Below are positions 36,200-44,900 of a DNA stretch of 64,000 bases, piece after piece. A program made the translations under genes and the position numbers. This DNA comes from Candidatus Poribacteria bacterium. GTDB lineage: Bacteria > Poribacteria > WGA-4E > WGA-3G. Numbering within the stretch: position 1 is the first letter of the stretch; every line of letters starts with the position of its first letter. The stretch is from positions 3,810,682 through 3,874,681 of the forward strand of contig OY282374.1 in NCBI GenBank assembly GCA_958295815.1. The letters are read 5' to 3'. The notes under the pieces are model-generated. The model was not told the DNA's origin, did not search any database, and saw only the letters and a list, made by a program, of their open reading frames with translations.

Positions 36200-36889
36200 T
36201 CATTCGGCTTGTTTAACCTGTTCCATAAGTTGTTCGAGTTTAAGTGGATCTTTGATACCCTTTGATGCCTCAACTCCAGAACAGAGGTCGATGCCGTGTG
36301 GATGGATCGTCTCAATAGCAGCTTTAACATTTTCTGGGCGGATCCCACCAGCAAAAAATACAGGCAGTGGACTCTCAGTAATAAGCTCAGCAGCGACATT
36401 CCAATCGCAAGTTTTCCCTGTGCCACCGTACCTGGGTTTCTCCAAACTCATATCAACGCTATCAAACAGCAGGAAATCCGCACCAGCATCTCGGTAAGCT
36501 TGCATTTCCAATCGGACAGCGGGCATATCTACATTCTCGGGGCTTCCCGCAGGCAAATAGACGGATTTCCATAGTTGACACGACACAGTATCTTTAAGTT
36601 CTTGAACCTGTTGTGGGGGTTCCTGTCCAAGGAGTTGCACCGCAAGCGGTTGAACTTGTGCTACTACTTCTTGGATATCGGATGTCGTGCGGTTATATAG
36701 CAGAAGCACGGTCGGAAGGGGACTTCCGCTGGCAATTTCGGTAGCTTGAGTAGCAGAGCGTGTTCGTTCGGATACGGCAACATCAACCAACACGCCGACA
36801 TAGTCCGCACCTGCCTCAGCGGCAAGCCGAGCGTCGTGGATAGAGGTAATACCACAGATTTTAACACTGCAGTGGGATTCTTTGGACAT
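36200..36889 (-). CDS. trpF: Phosphoribosylanthranilate isomerase
   Basis: 229 residues. Tryptophan pathway step converting PRA to CdRP on a TIM barrel. Signatures: KICGITSIHDARLAAEAGADYVGV (Cys general base in KICGI), FLLFDS, GGTGKTCDW, FFAGGIRPENV and GIDLCSGVEASKGIKD (phosphate loop). Catalytic Asp in FDS. Not next to other trp genes here. AAAGGA lies 12 nt upstream. Confidence 0.96.
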   Translation of the reverse strand: MSKESHCSVKICGITSIHDARLAAEAGADYVGVLVDVAVSERTRSATQATEIASGSPLPTVLLLYNRTTSDIQEVVAQVQPLAVQLLGQEPPQQVQELKDTVSCQLWKSVYLPAGSPENVDMPAVRLEMQAYRDAGADFLLFDSVDMSLEKPRYGGTGKTCDWNVAAELITESPLPVFFAGGIRPENVKAAIETIHPHGIDLCSGVEASKGIKDPLKLEQLMEQVKQAE

Positions 36890-36916
36890 TGTGCAATAAT
36901 TCCTTTTAGCAGGATA

Positions 36917-37091
36917 GGTCGGGATTACAAATTCTTTCTAAAAGCAGTCAAACACATATAGGTCGGGATTACAAATTCTTCCTACAGAACAGTCGTTCTA
37001 TTCTTCAAAGACAGTTTGCCTGACAGGGTCGGGATTACAAACCCCTCCTACAGAAGAGCCGTTCTACTCTTCAAAGACAGTTTGCCTGTCT
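36917..37091. repeat. Tandem duplication of cupin gene end plus dispersed element
   Basis: Units start at 36917, 36961 and 37027, each opening GGTCGGGATTACAAA. The last two are 66 bp apart and share ACAGAA..AG.CGTTCTA.TCTTCAAAGACAGTTTGCCTG, so the 3' end of the cupin gene (bases 37064-37091) is duplicated outside the gene. Confidence 0.8.
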
Positions 37092-37423
37092 GCATCTGAG
37101 TAACAGATGATCATCGTCACGGGTTGCCAGCCGGTGTTGACGGCATTGTGCTTAACATTGCGGGGGATACGCAACATCATTCCGGGCTTGAGAGGAATGA
37201 CTTCATCTCCCAAACTATGGTCACATTCACCGGAAAGAACATAGATAAGTTCTTCACAGTTTGGATGGTAGTGGACAGGGTTACCTTCGCCAGCGTTAAT
37301 ATAGACCACCCCGAAAGTCATCTCAGCATCTGGATCAATCTGATCGTTGCAGAGCCATTTAATCGCGCCCCAAGGGAATTCGAGGGCACCAGCGTCGTTG
37401 CTATTGGTTACGGTTATCTCCAT
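37064..37423 (-). CDS. Small cupin-fold protein
   Basis: 119 residues, single cupin domain. Motif 1 PVHYHPNCEELIYVLSG supplies HxH and Glu, motif 2 has PRNVKHNAVN with His, so a metal site (usually Fe, Mn or Zn) is intact. The N-terminus includes FPWGAIKWLCND. GAAAGGAAAATCCT precedes the ATG. Function cannot be read. Its 3' end is duplicated downstream. Confidence 0.9.
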   Translation of the reverse strand: MEITVTNSNDAGALEFPWGAIKWLCNDQIDPDAEMTFGVVYINAGEGNPVHYHPNCEELIYVLSGECDHSLGDEVIPLKPGMMLRIPRNVKHNAVNTGWQPVTMIICYSDADRQTVFEE

Positions 37424-37454
37424 AGGATTTTCCTTTCTATCTTCCTGAATTTAA

Positions 37455-38300
37455 TCATATATTGAAACAAACCAAACATTCTGCTGCATAAGCCTTCAAC
37501 CCCATCACAGGTTTTTCATATAGATAGCCGACAGGGGCACAGAGGGCGCGTACACTGTGAAGCTGCATATCAACAGATTCATGAACATGCCCGAAAAGTG
37601 CGTGTGTGACAAGTGGTTCCTGCAAGCAACATGTCCCAATACCTTTACTTCCCATAAACGAGCGAAAGAAGTCCCACGGCAATTCGCCTCGGTATCGGAT
37701 GCATTCGCGAAACGGGACATGGTGTGTCACTACAATAATACGAGATACATCATCCCGGACGGAGGCAATTTGCGCTTCAAGCTCTGCTTCAAAACTCTGG
37801 GTGAGAACGGGATCAGGGTCTGCCCACTTGGCGTATCGCTTATCATTCCAGACTGCTCCCATCAACTCTTTCTCGGCATATTGTGCGTCGGAGAAGTCAT
37901 ACCCATCAGGTGCGAAACTGTAATCATACCAACCGATAGTCCCACAGAAAGCGACCTGCTCGGTGACGAATGGCGCATCCATAAGTGGATGGAATTCACA
38001 TTCATGACAGATTTGAGAAATAATGTCGCATTTCTGTTCGCTTGTAACGTCAGGCGTCTCAATTGCCCAGATGTCATGGTTCCCTGGAACGAACAATTTC
38101 TTGCAGGCTAAATCTGCGAGTTGAAAAGCGTTGAGCGTTTCAGAAAGCAGGACAAGATGCCGTGCGAGATCACCTGCAATCACTAAAATGTCAAGCTCCG
38201 CTGCCTTGACGGCATCAATGAGATATGGGATGAGTGCTTTGTTTAGCGGCGTAACGTCTGTGTGTAAGTCTGAAATGAGTCCAATTTTCATTGGTGGCAC
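37455..38300 (-). CDS. Metallophosphoesterase
   Basis: 281 residues from GTG 38300 (ATG 38291 equally possible; no ribosome site distinguishes them). Calcineurin-like fold: ISDLHTD (D-x-H), IAGDLARH (GD), VPGNHDIW (GNHD), THHVPFR (His pair), FGHVHES (GHVH), a complete dinuclear-metal set. Substrate unknown. It follows the PDZ-HEAT gene by 29 nt, so they are probably co-transcribed. Confidence 0.93.
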   Translation of the reverse strand: MPPMKIGLISDLHTDVTPLNKALIPYLIDAVKAAELDILVIAGDLARHLVLLSETLNAFQLADLACKKLFVPGNHDIWAIETPDVTSEQKCDIISQICHECEFHPLMDAPFVTEQVAFCGTIGWYDYSFAPDGYDFSDAQYAEKELMGAVWNDKRYAKWADPDPVLTQSFEAELEAQIASVRDDVSRIIVVTHHVPFRECIRYRGELPWDFFRSFMGSKGIGTCCLQEPLVTHALFGHVHESVDMQLHSVRALCAPVGYLYEKPVMGLKAYAAECLVCFNI

Positions 38301-38329
38301 ACAACCCGTTGCGCGAGTCCTCCGTTGCG

Positions 38330-39775
38330 TTACATCGTCTTCTTTGCTAAGTTGCTAAAAACCTCATCAAGAAAGATACGGAGACCACTGTCAGCATCCT
38401 GTTGGTACCGTTCACGTTGGCGCTCAAGTGCCCGGATCGAGGGTGCGTCTCCAATTTTGGCGACTGCATCGACGAGCGTGAGTAGGATTGCGGCTTCATC
38501 CGTGGTCTCCAATGCACTAATCAAGCGATCTCGTGCCTTATTTCCTCCGATCCCCCCGAGTGCGGAAGCAGCGATGTCTTTCGTGCTGGTATCCTCTTTT
38601 TCAAAAGCCGTAATGAGTGCATCAACAGCGGGTTCACCAATCTGACTAAGTGCCAATCCTGCTTGGAAGCGGATACCGGGGATTTCTGCCGAGTTTTCAA
38701 GGACGGTAACAAGCGCGTCAATAGCGGAAGTCGGCTTGAGAACTCCGAGTATAGAGAGGCAGGCACGCCGAATCTCCTGTTCCGGTTCGACCTGAATCTG
38801 AATGTATTGCTGCGCAAGCTCGGCGATCTGTCCCTCAGTGATACTGCGATAGAGTGCCTCGGACCTGTGTCTGAATTGTGTTCCGAAAGGTGCTTTGAGC
38901 GTAGCGGTATTTTCGACTCTATCTACGGTGAGTAGACCGAGAATTGCGGCGGACTCCAGTTGATTCGCCTGAAGGCTATCAGCGGGTAACTGATTCACAT
39001 TTTCACGTTGAAATTCCTGGAAGATGTCGTTTAGGACGCTTAACTCAACGAGTCGCTGAAGGCTACTGATTGCAGCCTTTCGGAGTGAAAATTCATGGCT
39101 ATTTTGGAAGAGGTCTATTAGCGGGTCAAGTGCCCGGGCATCTCCTAAATCACCGAGAGCATTAACAGCAGCAATCTTCACACCTATTAATTCAGAAGTC
39201 CGAAAGGTAAGATTGTGTTTGACAACTTTTCCGAGTGTTTTCTTGTAATCAGCAAGACTGTAAATATTTCGCTCATCAACAATTTTTTCTACGATGTCGC
39301 CCACTTGAATATCTGCGTTTGCGGCAGGGGTTCCCGGTCGAATCTGGTTAACACGTACAGTGCCATTCCCTTCAACGCTGAGACCCATCTTATCACCTCG
39401 TCTCCGAAGCGCGATACGGATAGGTGGTTTATCCTTCAAATAAAGAATTAGATTATTATCTTCATCAAGTGCCTTTTTCATTGCGCTGTTAAAGTCCCCA
39501 GCACTTTTGACTGGATACTCTACGATGACGTGAGAGATGAGTTCGCCGGTTTCGAGTTGTGCCTTATGCGCCGGTCCGTTGGATGCGACATCTAAAACGA
39601 CGACCCCGCTTGTAGCCCAACGGTTCATGAGGTCGCTGTCTAACTGCTGAACTTCCATCTGCAGACGGTCATCGTAATGCCGATTGTCGCATCCGAACCC
39701 AAATACAAGTGTGAAAAGCGGCAGGATACCTACGAAATGGCGAAGTTTGCCCAACCGTATTATTTTTTTTAGCAT
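38330..39775 (-). CDS. Lipoprotein with PDZ-like and HEAT repeats
   Basis: 481 residues. Start at ATG 39775 with GAAAGGATCCAGC upstream. N-terminal TM/lipobox VFGFGC (Cys about residue 29) suggests a lipid anchor. Residues 50-130 and 130-195 look like two PDZ-type domains (VVVLDVASNGPAHKAQLETGE; VNQIRPGTPAANADIQVGD). Residues 200-470 are HEAT repeats (ALGDLGDARALDPLI; ALSQIGEPAVDALI; ALGGIGGNKARDRLI). A periplasmic scaffold is likely. Confidence 0.85.
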   Translation of the reverse strand: MLKKIIRLGKLRHFVGILPLFTLVFGFGCDNRHYDDRLQMEVQQLDSDLMNRWATSGVVVLDVASNGPAHKAQLETGELISHVIVEYPVKSAGDFNSAMKKALDEDNNLILYLKDKPPIRIALRRRGDKMGLSVEGNGTVRVNQIRPGTPAANADIQVGDIVEKIVDERNIYSLADYKKTLGKVVKHNLTFRTSELIGVKIAAVNALGDLGDARALDPLIDLFQNSHEFSLRKAAISSLQRLVELSVLNDIFQEFQRENVNQLPADSLQANQLESAAILGLLTVDRVENTATLKAPFGTQFRHRSEALYRSITEGQIAELAQQYIQIQVEPEQEIRRACLSILGVLKPTSAIDALVTVLENSAEIPGIRFQAGLALSQIGEPAVDALITAFEKEDTSTKDIAASALGGIGGNKARDRLISALETTDEAAILLTLVDAVAKIGDAPSIRALERQRERYQQDADSGLRIFLDEVFSNLAKKTM

Positions 39776-39834
39776 GCTGGATCCTTTCCGTTTGATTGCA
39801 AGCTGTGCCGAAATGTGTAATCGCGACTTACCAT

Positions 39835-40719
39835 TCAATTAAGAGGAATAAGTACGTCTCGACTACTCTGCTCTTTCAGAGCGTCTAAGAGCGGTGCGAC
39901 GACCTTTTCATCGCCGAGTGTTGCCAACGCGCGGATAGCATCAACGCGCAGCGACGATCCCTTGTTTTCGACAATTTTGATGAGTTCTGGGACAGCGGCA
40001 CCGCCGATTTTTCCGAGTGACTCAACGGCGAGTTGGCGGACTTCGGGTTCCTCGCGATCCCGTTTCCATCTCGCAGAGCCGGATTCAATGAGCGCAGCAA
40101 GAGCCGGGATTGCTTCTTCACTTCCAATCTCTCCGAGTGCTTTGACAGCGTTCAAACGGGTTTCGGTGCGTCGGTGATCCAGAAGTTTCACCAAAATAGG
40201 TACAAGTGTTGAGGGGTCATCCTTACCGAGATGTCCAAACACCCAATGTGCGCTGTGCCTATCGCGATTATCACCCGATTTAATAGCTTTTTGGAGTTGG
40301 CTGATAAGCCGGTTCCGATCGCCCTGCGTATATACACGCTTCAACGCTTCAAGTGCAGCGTTTTGAATATCCAAATCGTCATCTCGGAGTGTCTCAAAAA
40401 TCAGTCTTTCGAGATATTTACGCGATTCTTCGTTGTATGCGAGGAACATATGCCTGCCGCGCTCGGAGATCGATGCCTCTTCCCAATCAGTGGTATTGGG
40501 CTCGTAAAACTCCTGCGAATTGTAAAATCCGAGCAGGTAATGTGCCTCAGCGTTATCAATGGGTTGTTGAAGCGCGAGTTTAAATTCCCGGACAGCGCGC
40601 TCCTCTTTCCGCCGTTTATCGGATTTAATCAGTTCCTTGCCCTTGGCAAGGTTCTCGTTCTGGGTACCGCATCCAACAACAAAAAAGACGAGTACAAAGG
40701 CAAGCCAGAGTCTTTTCAT
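39835..40719 (-). CDS. HEAT-repeat lipoprotein
   Basis: 294 residues. Lipoprotein signal MKRLWLAFVLVFFVVGC with lipobox VVGC. A TPR-like helix pair (AVREFKLALQQPIDNAEAHYLLG) and then HEAT repeats (AVKALGEIGSEEAIPAL; AVESLGKIGGAAVPELI; AIRALATLGDEKVVAPLL). Likely periplasmic-face protein-protein scaffold, working with the downstream PDZ-HEAT lipoprotein 59 nt away. The GNAT gene lies 12 nt upstream. Confidence 0.88.
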   Translation of the reverse strand: MKRLWLAFVLVFFVVGCGTQNENLAKGKELIKSDKRRKEERAVREFKLALQQPIDNAEAHYLLGFYNSQEFYEPNTTDWEEASISERGRHMFLAYNEESRKYLERLIFETLRDDDLDIQNAALEALKRVYTQGDRNRLISQLQKAIKSGDNRDRHSAHWVFGHLGKDDPSTLVPILVKLLDHRRTETRLNAVKALGEIGSEEAIPALAALIESGSARWKRDREEPEVRQLAVESLGKIGGAAVPELIKIVENKGSSLRVDAIRALATLGDEKVVAPLLDALKEQSSRDVLIPLN

Positions 40720-40731
40720 GGTGTTCCCCTT

Positions 40732-41298
40732 TTAAGTGTCAAGGAGGCTCGTTTGTTCATCACCGGATTCAGATACCTCATCCGCCGTGCTTTCGTCGGT
40801 GTCATCCGTTTCCAGTTCGACTTCTATTTCTTCCCTTTCTGCTTCCGTTTCCGCTTCTGCATCAAGCACTTTTTGGAGGACGACGACCGGTTTCTCGGAG
40901 AAACCCCAGTCTTTATACCTCTGAATGACGCTCGTTTCTGAGGGGGATAACTCTATTTCAAGGGTTTTCACACCACTTGTTGTTGCAGCATCCTGAGCTG
41001 CATCTATAAGGTGGTCAGCGACACCTAACTGCCGAAACGGACCTGCGACAGCGAGATTTCCGACCAGTGCGATCTCTGGATTCATGGCACTTTGCTTCAC
41101 AGTGATCTGTCCGATCGGATACCCACTGGCTTCCGCGACCAGTCGATGAGTCCCAGCTGCCAAGTCGGCTTTTAGCTCTTCGGTAACCTCTTCGCTGGTT
41201 CTTTCAGGAAAGCAATATGCGTGCAAATGCGCTGCATCGTTTTCTTCAGCGGCGCGTACTTTAATAGCCCCGATTAAGTTGAAGTCTTGATTTGCCAT
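40732..41298 (-). CDS. GNAT-family N-acetyltransferase with acidic tail
   Basis: 188 residues. Start at ATG 41298 with AAAGGAGAAGGTCT just upstream. GNAT fold: IKVRAAEENDAAHLH (strand 1), ALVGNLAVAGPFRQLGVADHLI is the V-x-P-x-x-R-x-x-G-hx acetyl-CoA loop with Gln and Gly in place, then LEIELSPSETSVIQRYKDWGFS. The last 40 residues are almost all Glu/Asp/Ser/Thr. Substrate unknown. Leads the GNAT-HEAT-PDZ transcript. Confidence 0.87.
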   Translation of the reverse strand: MANQDFNLIGAIKVRAAEENDAAHLHAYCFPERTSEEVTEELKADLAAGTHRLVAEASGYPIGQITVKQSAMNPEIALVGNLAVAGPFRQLGVADHLIDAAQDAATTSGVKTLEIELSPSETSVIQRYKDWGFSEKPVVVLQKVLDAEAETEAEREEIEVELETDDTDESTADEVSESGDEQTSLLDT

Positions 41299-41465
41299 AG
41301 ACCTTCTCCTTTGGTTGTTCTTAGTGTGCCAGTTAGTGCTTCGCGTGAGATATAGCAAGCATTTGACATATCTGGCATCTATACACATTTGATTGTAATA
41401 TCTTAATACAAGTCATTTCAGATTACAATTATTTTTTAAGCGTTACGGTCTGAAAGTGTCACTTT

Positions 41466-43928
41466 TTAGGTAAGCGGAGTATCGTTTTTCACCACGGCAC
41501 CATCCGTGTGTTCATGGGCAGTAGGCAGCCCTTCTTGAGCGTTGACAGCGTCCTCCGTGGAAGAAGCATCAAGATTTTCCTGACCAACCCGCAACTGCCG
41601 TTCAGCGTCAACAACATCTCTATTGATTTTCCCGATACATCGGTTGAGCTTATCAACAAGGGCAGTGTGCCCACTCATAGCGCGACGAATTTGGCGAAGC
41701 TGATCGATAACAAGCCGAAAGGCTCGGACAAAATCACCAGCATCTATGCGAGCATATCTTTCAAGTTTGTCAAAATCACAACCGCGGCTCCAAGCAAGCA
41801 TTGCAGTGCAAAGTCGAAACTCCAACATAGGTGTGACTTCGGTCACCCCCTGCTCGGCTTCTAAATGCTGGATAAGTGAAATCTCGGAATTGACTGTATA
41901 GAGTATTTCCAACAAACGTTCGTCCTTGAGGGGCTTAAAATACCCATCTTTACGAGGTTCGGAAACAATAGCGACCATGAGACAGTTAATTTCATCTTCA
42001 GTTAACCTCTCAAAAAACCCACCAAACAGCAATTGGGTCAACTCAAGTTCGTATCCATAGATGTGCGCGGCGTTACTTCCGCGGGGCAGAATCGTTTTCC
42101 CTTCAATGTACCCGAGTTCCTCAAGCACTTTAAGACGCGCTGCTATTTGTTCCTTCGGGTCGTTCTCAATAAATGTTGTTCTCTTTTTGAGTTTTTGAAT
42201 CCGCTCTTCTTCTCTACGGATGGCTTTGTATCTTCCAGTGCATGTGCTTAAATATTGACATTCGTCACAAAGGCTCTGCTCACCACTTGTCTGAAAATGA
42301 CTTATCTTTCGCTGAACGACCTTTAATCTTTTAATCCGCTCTTTTTTTCGTTTTTTTCCGCGAGTTTGGGATCTGATTTGCGCCATCTCTGCGTGTAAAC
42401 GCTGGATATTTTTTTCACGATTTCGATTGTGGCGATAATGTTGTTCAATTTGTGTGTTCCCATCAATCCCTTCATGGATGCACTCAGGTTCGGGAAGTGT
42501 TTGGAGTTTCTCGGTATTAGTTTTAATCTGGTCATTGAGTCTCGCTACCCGAACATAATTTTGATGGTTGCTCAAACTCATCGTATAAACATCGTAAATA
42601 TCATCCCCATACTTCTGATAAAGATTGAGAATACTGGAATAGGAGAGATTAAACTGGCTCTCAATAGGCTCTATTTTATCACTAACAACGCCCCGAATTT
42701 CTTTTGCATCAGCATAAGCGGGTAGGATCTGGGCATAAACATAACCGATGGTATCAATACCACGCCTACCAGCACGTCCAGCCATCTGGTGATATTCGCG
42801 CGCTTTGAGGTGCCGGAATCCGACGCCATCATATTTTTCAATACTGTCAAAGACAACAGTGCAGGCTGGCATATTAATACCAACAGCAAAGGTTTCAGTA
42901 GTAAAGAGGAGTTGGATCAACCCGGAGGTAAACAATCTTTCCACTACCTCTTTAAGCGTCGGCAACATACCGGCGTGATGATAGGCTATTCCACGACTGA
43001 TTAAACTGCGAAATTCGTCAATTTTCTTTTCTTCTACGATGTCGAATTGGACACAGAGTTCGTCAAATTGCTCTAAAATTTGGATCCGTTGTTCCTCAGC
43101 GAGTAGCTGGAGTTGCGATCCATGCACCAGCGAGTTAGCGTTTGACTCACAGCCTTTACGACTAAAACAAAAATAAAGACAAGGGAGCTGGTTTTCACGA
43201 CGGAGGTGTGGGATGAGTTTTGTCTCTATAACGTCAGATGGTAGTTCCAAGGCGGTCTCATCATCAGATGCGTCATATTTCCGTTTACGTGCCTCGCGTT
43301 GCGCTATGTTACGGATAGCCGGGATATGATTCGGACTGCCGATACCGTAATCCTGAAAATAGAGGTGATGCTCCAAAGGCACAGGACGATTCAACTCTTC
43401 GACTATCTCAATATCTATATCCCGCACGCTCTGCATCCATTCTGCGAAAGAGTGAATGTTCGGAATTGTAGCACTCAGACAGACGAATTTGATGTGTTGA
43501 GGCGCAAAGATGAGACTCTCTTCCCAGACGGTACCGCGCTCAATATCGTTAATGTAGTGGATCTCATCAAAGATGACGTAAGAGACATCCTGCAACCGTT
43601 CAATGTCATCAAAAATAGTATTTCGGAAGATCTCAGTGGTCATCAATAGGACTTGGGCGTATGGGTTTAGGACCACATCACCGGTAACAATGCCTATTTT
43701 GTCTCCATATTCAGCGTAAAAGTCCCGATATTTTTGATTGCTGAGGGCTTTGATCGGTGCGGTGTAGATAACGCGGTGGTTTTCTTTAATGCACTTTTCA
43801 ACGGCATACTCAGCGATGACGGTTTTGCCTGCCCCTGTCGGAGCAGTGACAATCACTGAAGTATCCCGATTAATTGCCTCGATCGCCTCTTCTTGAAACC
43901 GATCAAGTTGTAACCCCTTATAAAGCAT
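41466..43928 (-). CDS. Ski2-like superfamily 2 RNA/DNA helicase
   Basis: 820 residues. Walker A TAPTGAGKT (near 30), TAPIKALSNQK, DEIH box DEIHYIND (near 125), SATIPN, then second RecA domain ending HQMAGRAGRRGID. Beyond it, a long coiled-coil insert with CDECQYLSTC, then a winged-helix/helical C-domain (YTVNSEISLIQHLEAEQG and EFRLCTAMLAWSRG). Resembles bacterial HelY/Mtr4-type helicases. The Cys cluster may bind a metal. The ATG follows GGAGG..., about 8 nt away. Confidence 0.9.
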   Translation of the reverse strand: MLYKGLQLDRFQEEAIEAINRDTSVIVTAPTGAGKTVIAEYAVEKCIKENHRVIYTAPIKALSNQKYRDFYAEYGDKIGIVTGDVVLNPYAQVLLMTTEIFRNTIFDDIERLQDVSYVIFDEIHYINDIERGTVWEESLIFAPQHIKFVCLSATIPNIHSFAEWMQSVRDIDIEIVEELNRPVPLEHHLYFQDYGIGSPNHIPAIRNIAQREARKRKYDASDDETALELPSDVIETKLIPHLRRENQLPCLYFCFSRKGCESNANSLVHGSQLQLLAEEQRIQILEQFDELCVQFDIVEEKKIDEFRSLISRGIAYHHAGMLPTLKEVVERLFTSGLIQLLFTTETFAVGINMPACTVVFDSIEKYDGVGFRHLKAREYHQMAGRAGRRGIDTIGYVYAQILPAYADAKEIRGVVSDKIEPIESQFNLSYSSILNLYQKYGDDIYDVYTMSLSNHQNYVRVARLNDQIKTNTEKLQTLPEPECIHEGIDGNTQIEQHYRHNRNREKNIQRLHAEMAQIRSQTRGKKRKKERIKRLKVVQRKISHFQTSGEQSLCDECQYLSTCTGRYKAIRREEERIQKLKKRTTFIENDPKEQIAARLKVLEELGYIEGKTILPRGSNAAHIYGYELELTQLLFGGFFERLTEDEINCLMVAIVSEPRKDGYFKPLKDERLLEILYTVNSEISLIQHLEAEQGVTEVTPMLEFRLCTAMLAWSRGCDFDKLERYARIDAGDFVRAFRLVIDQLRQIRRAMSGHTALVDKLNRCIGKINRDVVDAERQLRVGQENLDASSTEDAVNAQEGLPTAHEHTDGAVVKNDTPLT

Positions 43929-44050
43929 TCAATCCTCCCTTGCACTCCAGACCCTCTCTGCACAATGTGTAGGCAGTCCGAGGCATAGTATTAGAAGTAA
44001 TTATAATAGACACGGTATTTTTTGTCAAGGGTTTTCTGGAGATATAGCTT

Positions 44051-44082
44051 TCAGCAGTCAGCAGTCAGCAGTCAGCAGTCAG
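44051..44082 (+). repeat. Heptamer tandem repeat (TCAGCAG)4
   Basis: Four exact TCAGCAG copies then TCAG. A related string AGCAGTCAGCGGTCAGCAGT occurs at 56405-56424. Seven-base unit, so slippage would change spacing. Confidence 0.8.
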
Positions 44083-44169
44083 TGAAAAGGGTAATAAGTT
44101 AGTAAATTTAAGTTAAGAGTGCGGATTCGGAGAGATCCGCACAAGAAAACCAAGTGTCTCCGTTTACCC

Positions 44170-44198
44170 TTGACTTCTCCTATATTGCGTGTTAGCAT
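44170..44198 (+). promoter_or_regulatory. Sigma-70-type promoter for Spy-like gene
   Basis: TTGACT 44170-44175, 17-nt spacer, TAGCAT 44193-44198. Start near 44205; GGAGG lies before ATG 44248. Confidence 0.6.
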
Positions 44199-44247
44199 AG
44201 TACGAGAATGCTTGAAACCAGCAACGACAGTTGGAGGTAGAAACACT

Positions 44248-44757
44248 ATGCGAGATGGTGAACAGATAGGAAGAAAACGCCGATATACCTTGTGGAAGCG
44301 TGCCTTAGGGATCTTGATGTGTGTCGCACTTTTTGGTGTTATTGCGTGGGCACAAAAGAATGGAAATGAGAGCCAGAAAGGGGTTACCTTGGCTGACCTC
44401 GGTGTAACAGAAGCACAGAAAACCCAAATTGAGGCACTATGGGAATTAAAACGTCAAAAGCAGATTGAGGCGATCGCCAATTTAAAAACGCTAAATCGAC
44501 TTGTCAAAGATTCACTTGTTGAAGATACGGAAATCCGAGAAACGTTGGACGAATTCCGCATGAAACGCAAGGAAAGGCAAAAACAGATTGATGAGGTTGA
44601 GGCAGGACTGATTCAAACGTTGCCACCGCGCGCGCAACTCCATTTGACTGTTTTAGGGGTGTTAGATAACGGTATCCCGCGGAAAATGTCAAGGTCGCAA
44701 GCTGGTAAGAAAACGGGTGAGAATTCTACATCTTCTCAGGAAGAACAGAGGAAATAA
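44248..44757 (+). CDS. Spy/CpxP-like periplasmic helical protein
   Basis: 169 residues. Start at ATG 44248 with GGAGG 10 nt upstream. Basic N-terminus, signal peptide ending VIAWAQ, then a long charged helical body: LTEAQKTQIEALWELKRQKQ style (VTEAQKTQIEAL), KTLNRLVKDSLVED, RKERQKQIDEVEAGL. The EAQKTQIE / LTxxQ-like start and length suggest the Spy/CpxP or zinc-resistance group, which acts as periplasmic chaperones or metal binders. Basic C-terminal tail. Family assignment is moderate. Confidence 0.65.
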   Translation: MRDGEQIGRKRRYTLWKRALGILMCVALFGVIAWAQKNGNESQKGVTLADLGVTEAQKTQIEALWELKRQKQIEAIANLKTLNRLVKDSLVEDTEIRETLDEFRMKRKERQKQIDEVEAGLIQTLPPRAQLHLTVLGVLDNGIPRKMSRSQAGKKTGENSTSSQEEQRK

Positions 44758-44760
44758 AAA

Positions 44761-44836
<76 letters not shown>

Positions 44837-44848
44837 ACTTGTCTTTTA

Positions 44849-44877
44849 ATTATATCATACATCTTCAGGGAATGCAA
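44849..44877 (-). promoter_or_regulatory. Strong promoter for tRNA-Ala
   Basis: On the minus strand: TTGCAT (44877-44872), 17-nt spacer, TATAAT (44854-44849); transcription start about 8 nt before the mature 5' end. TTGCAT is part of an inverted repeat AATGCAA-N6-TTGCATT (44871-44890). Confidence 0.75.
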
Positions 44878-44900
44878 AAAAAATTGCATTTTTTAGAAAA

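Larger units (their letters stand above)
43929..44247. other. Gene-free region with heptamer repeat and promoter
   Basis: 319 bp between the helicase and a Spy-like gene. It contains (TCAGCAG)x4 at 44051-44082 and a promoter at 44170-44198. An open frame from 44119 has no ribosome site and is treated as upstream of the real start. Confidence 0.6.

Noticed and set aside
36917..37091. Possible CRISPR array
   Set aside because: Three uneven units that include a gene end; no regular spacers or cas genes.
41489..41674. Small ORFs antisense or in other frames of the helicase
   Set aside because: Shadows of a strongly coding helicase frame.
44051..44082. Possible CRISPR or origin iteron array
   Set aside because: Pure head-to-tail heptamers without spacers or a Rep/DnaA context.
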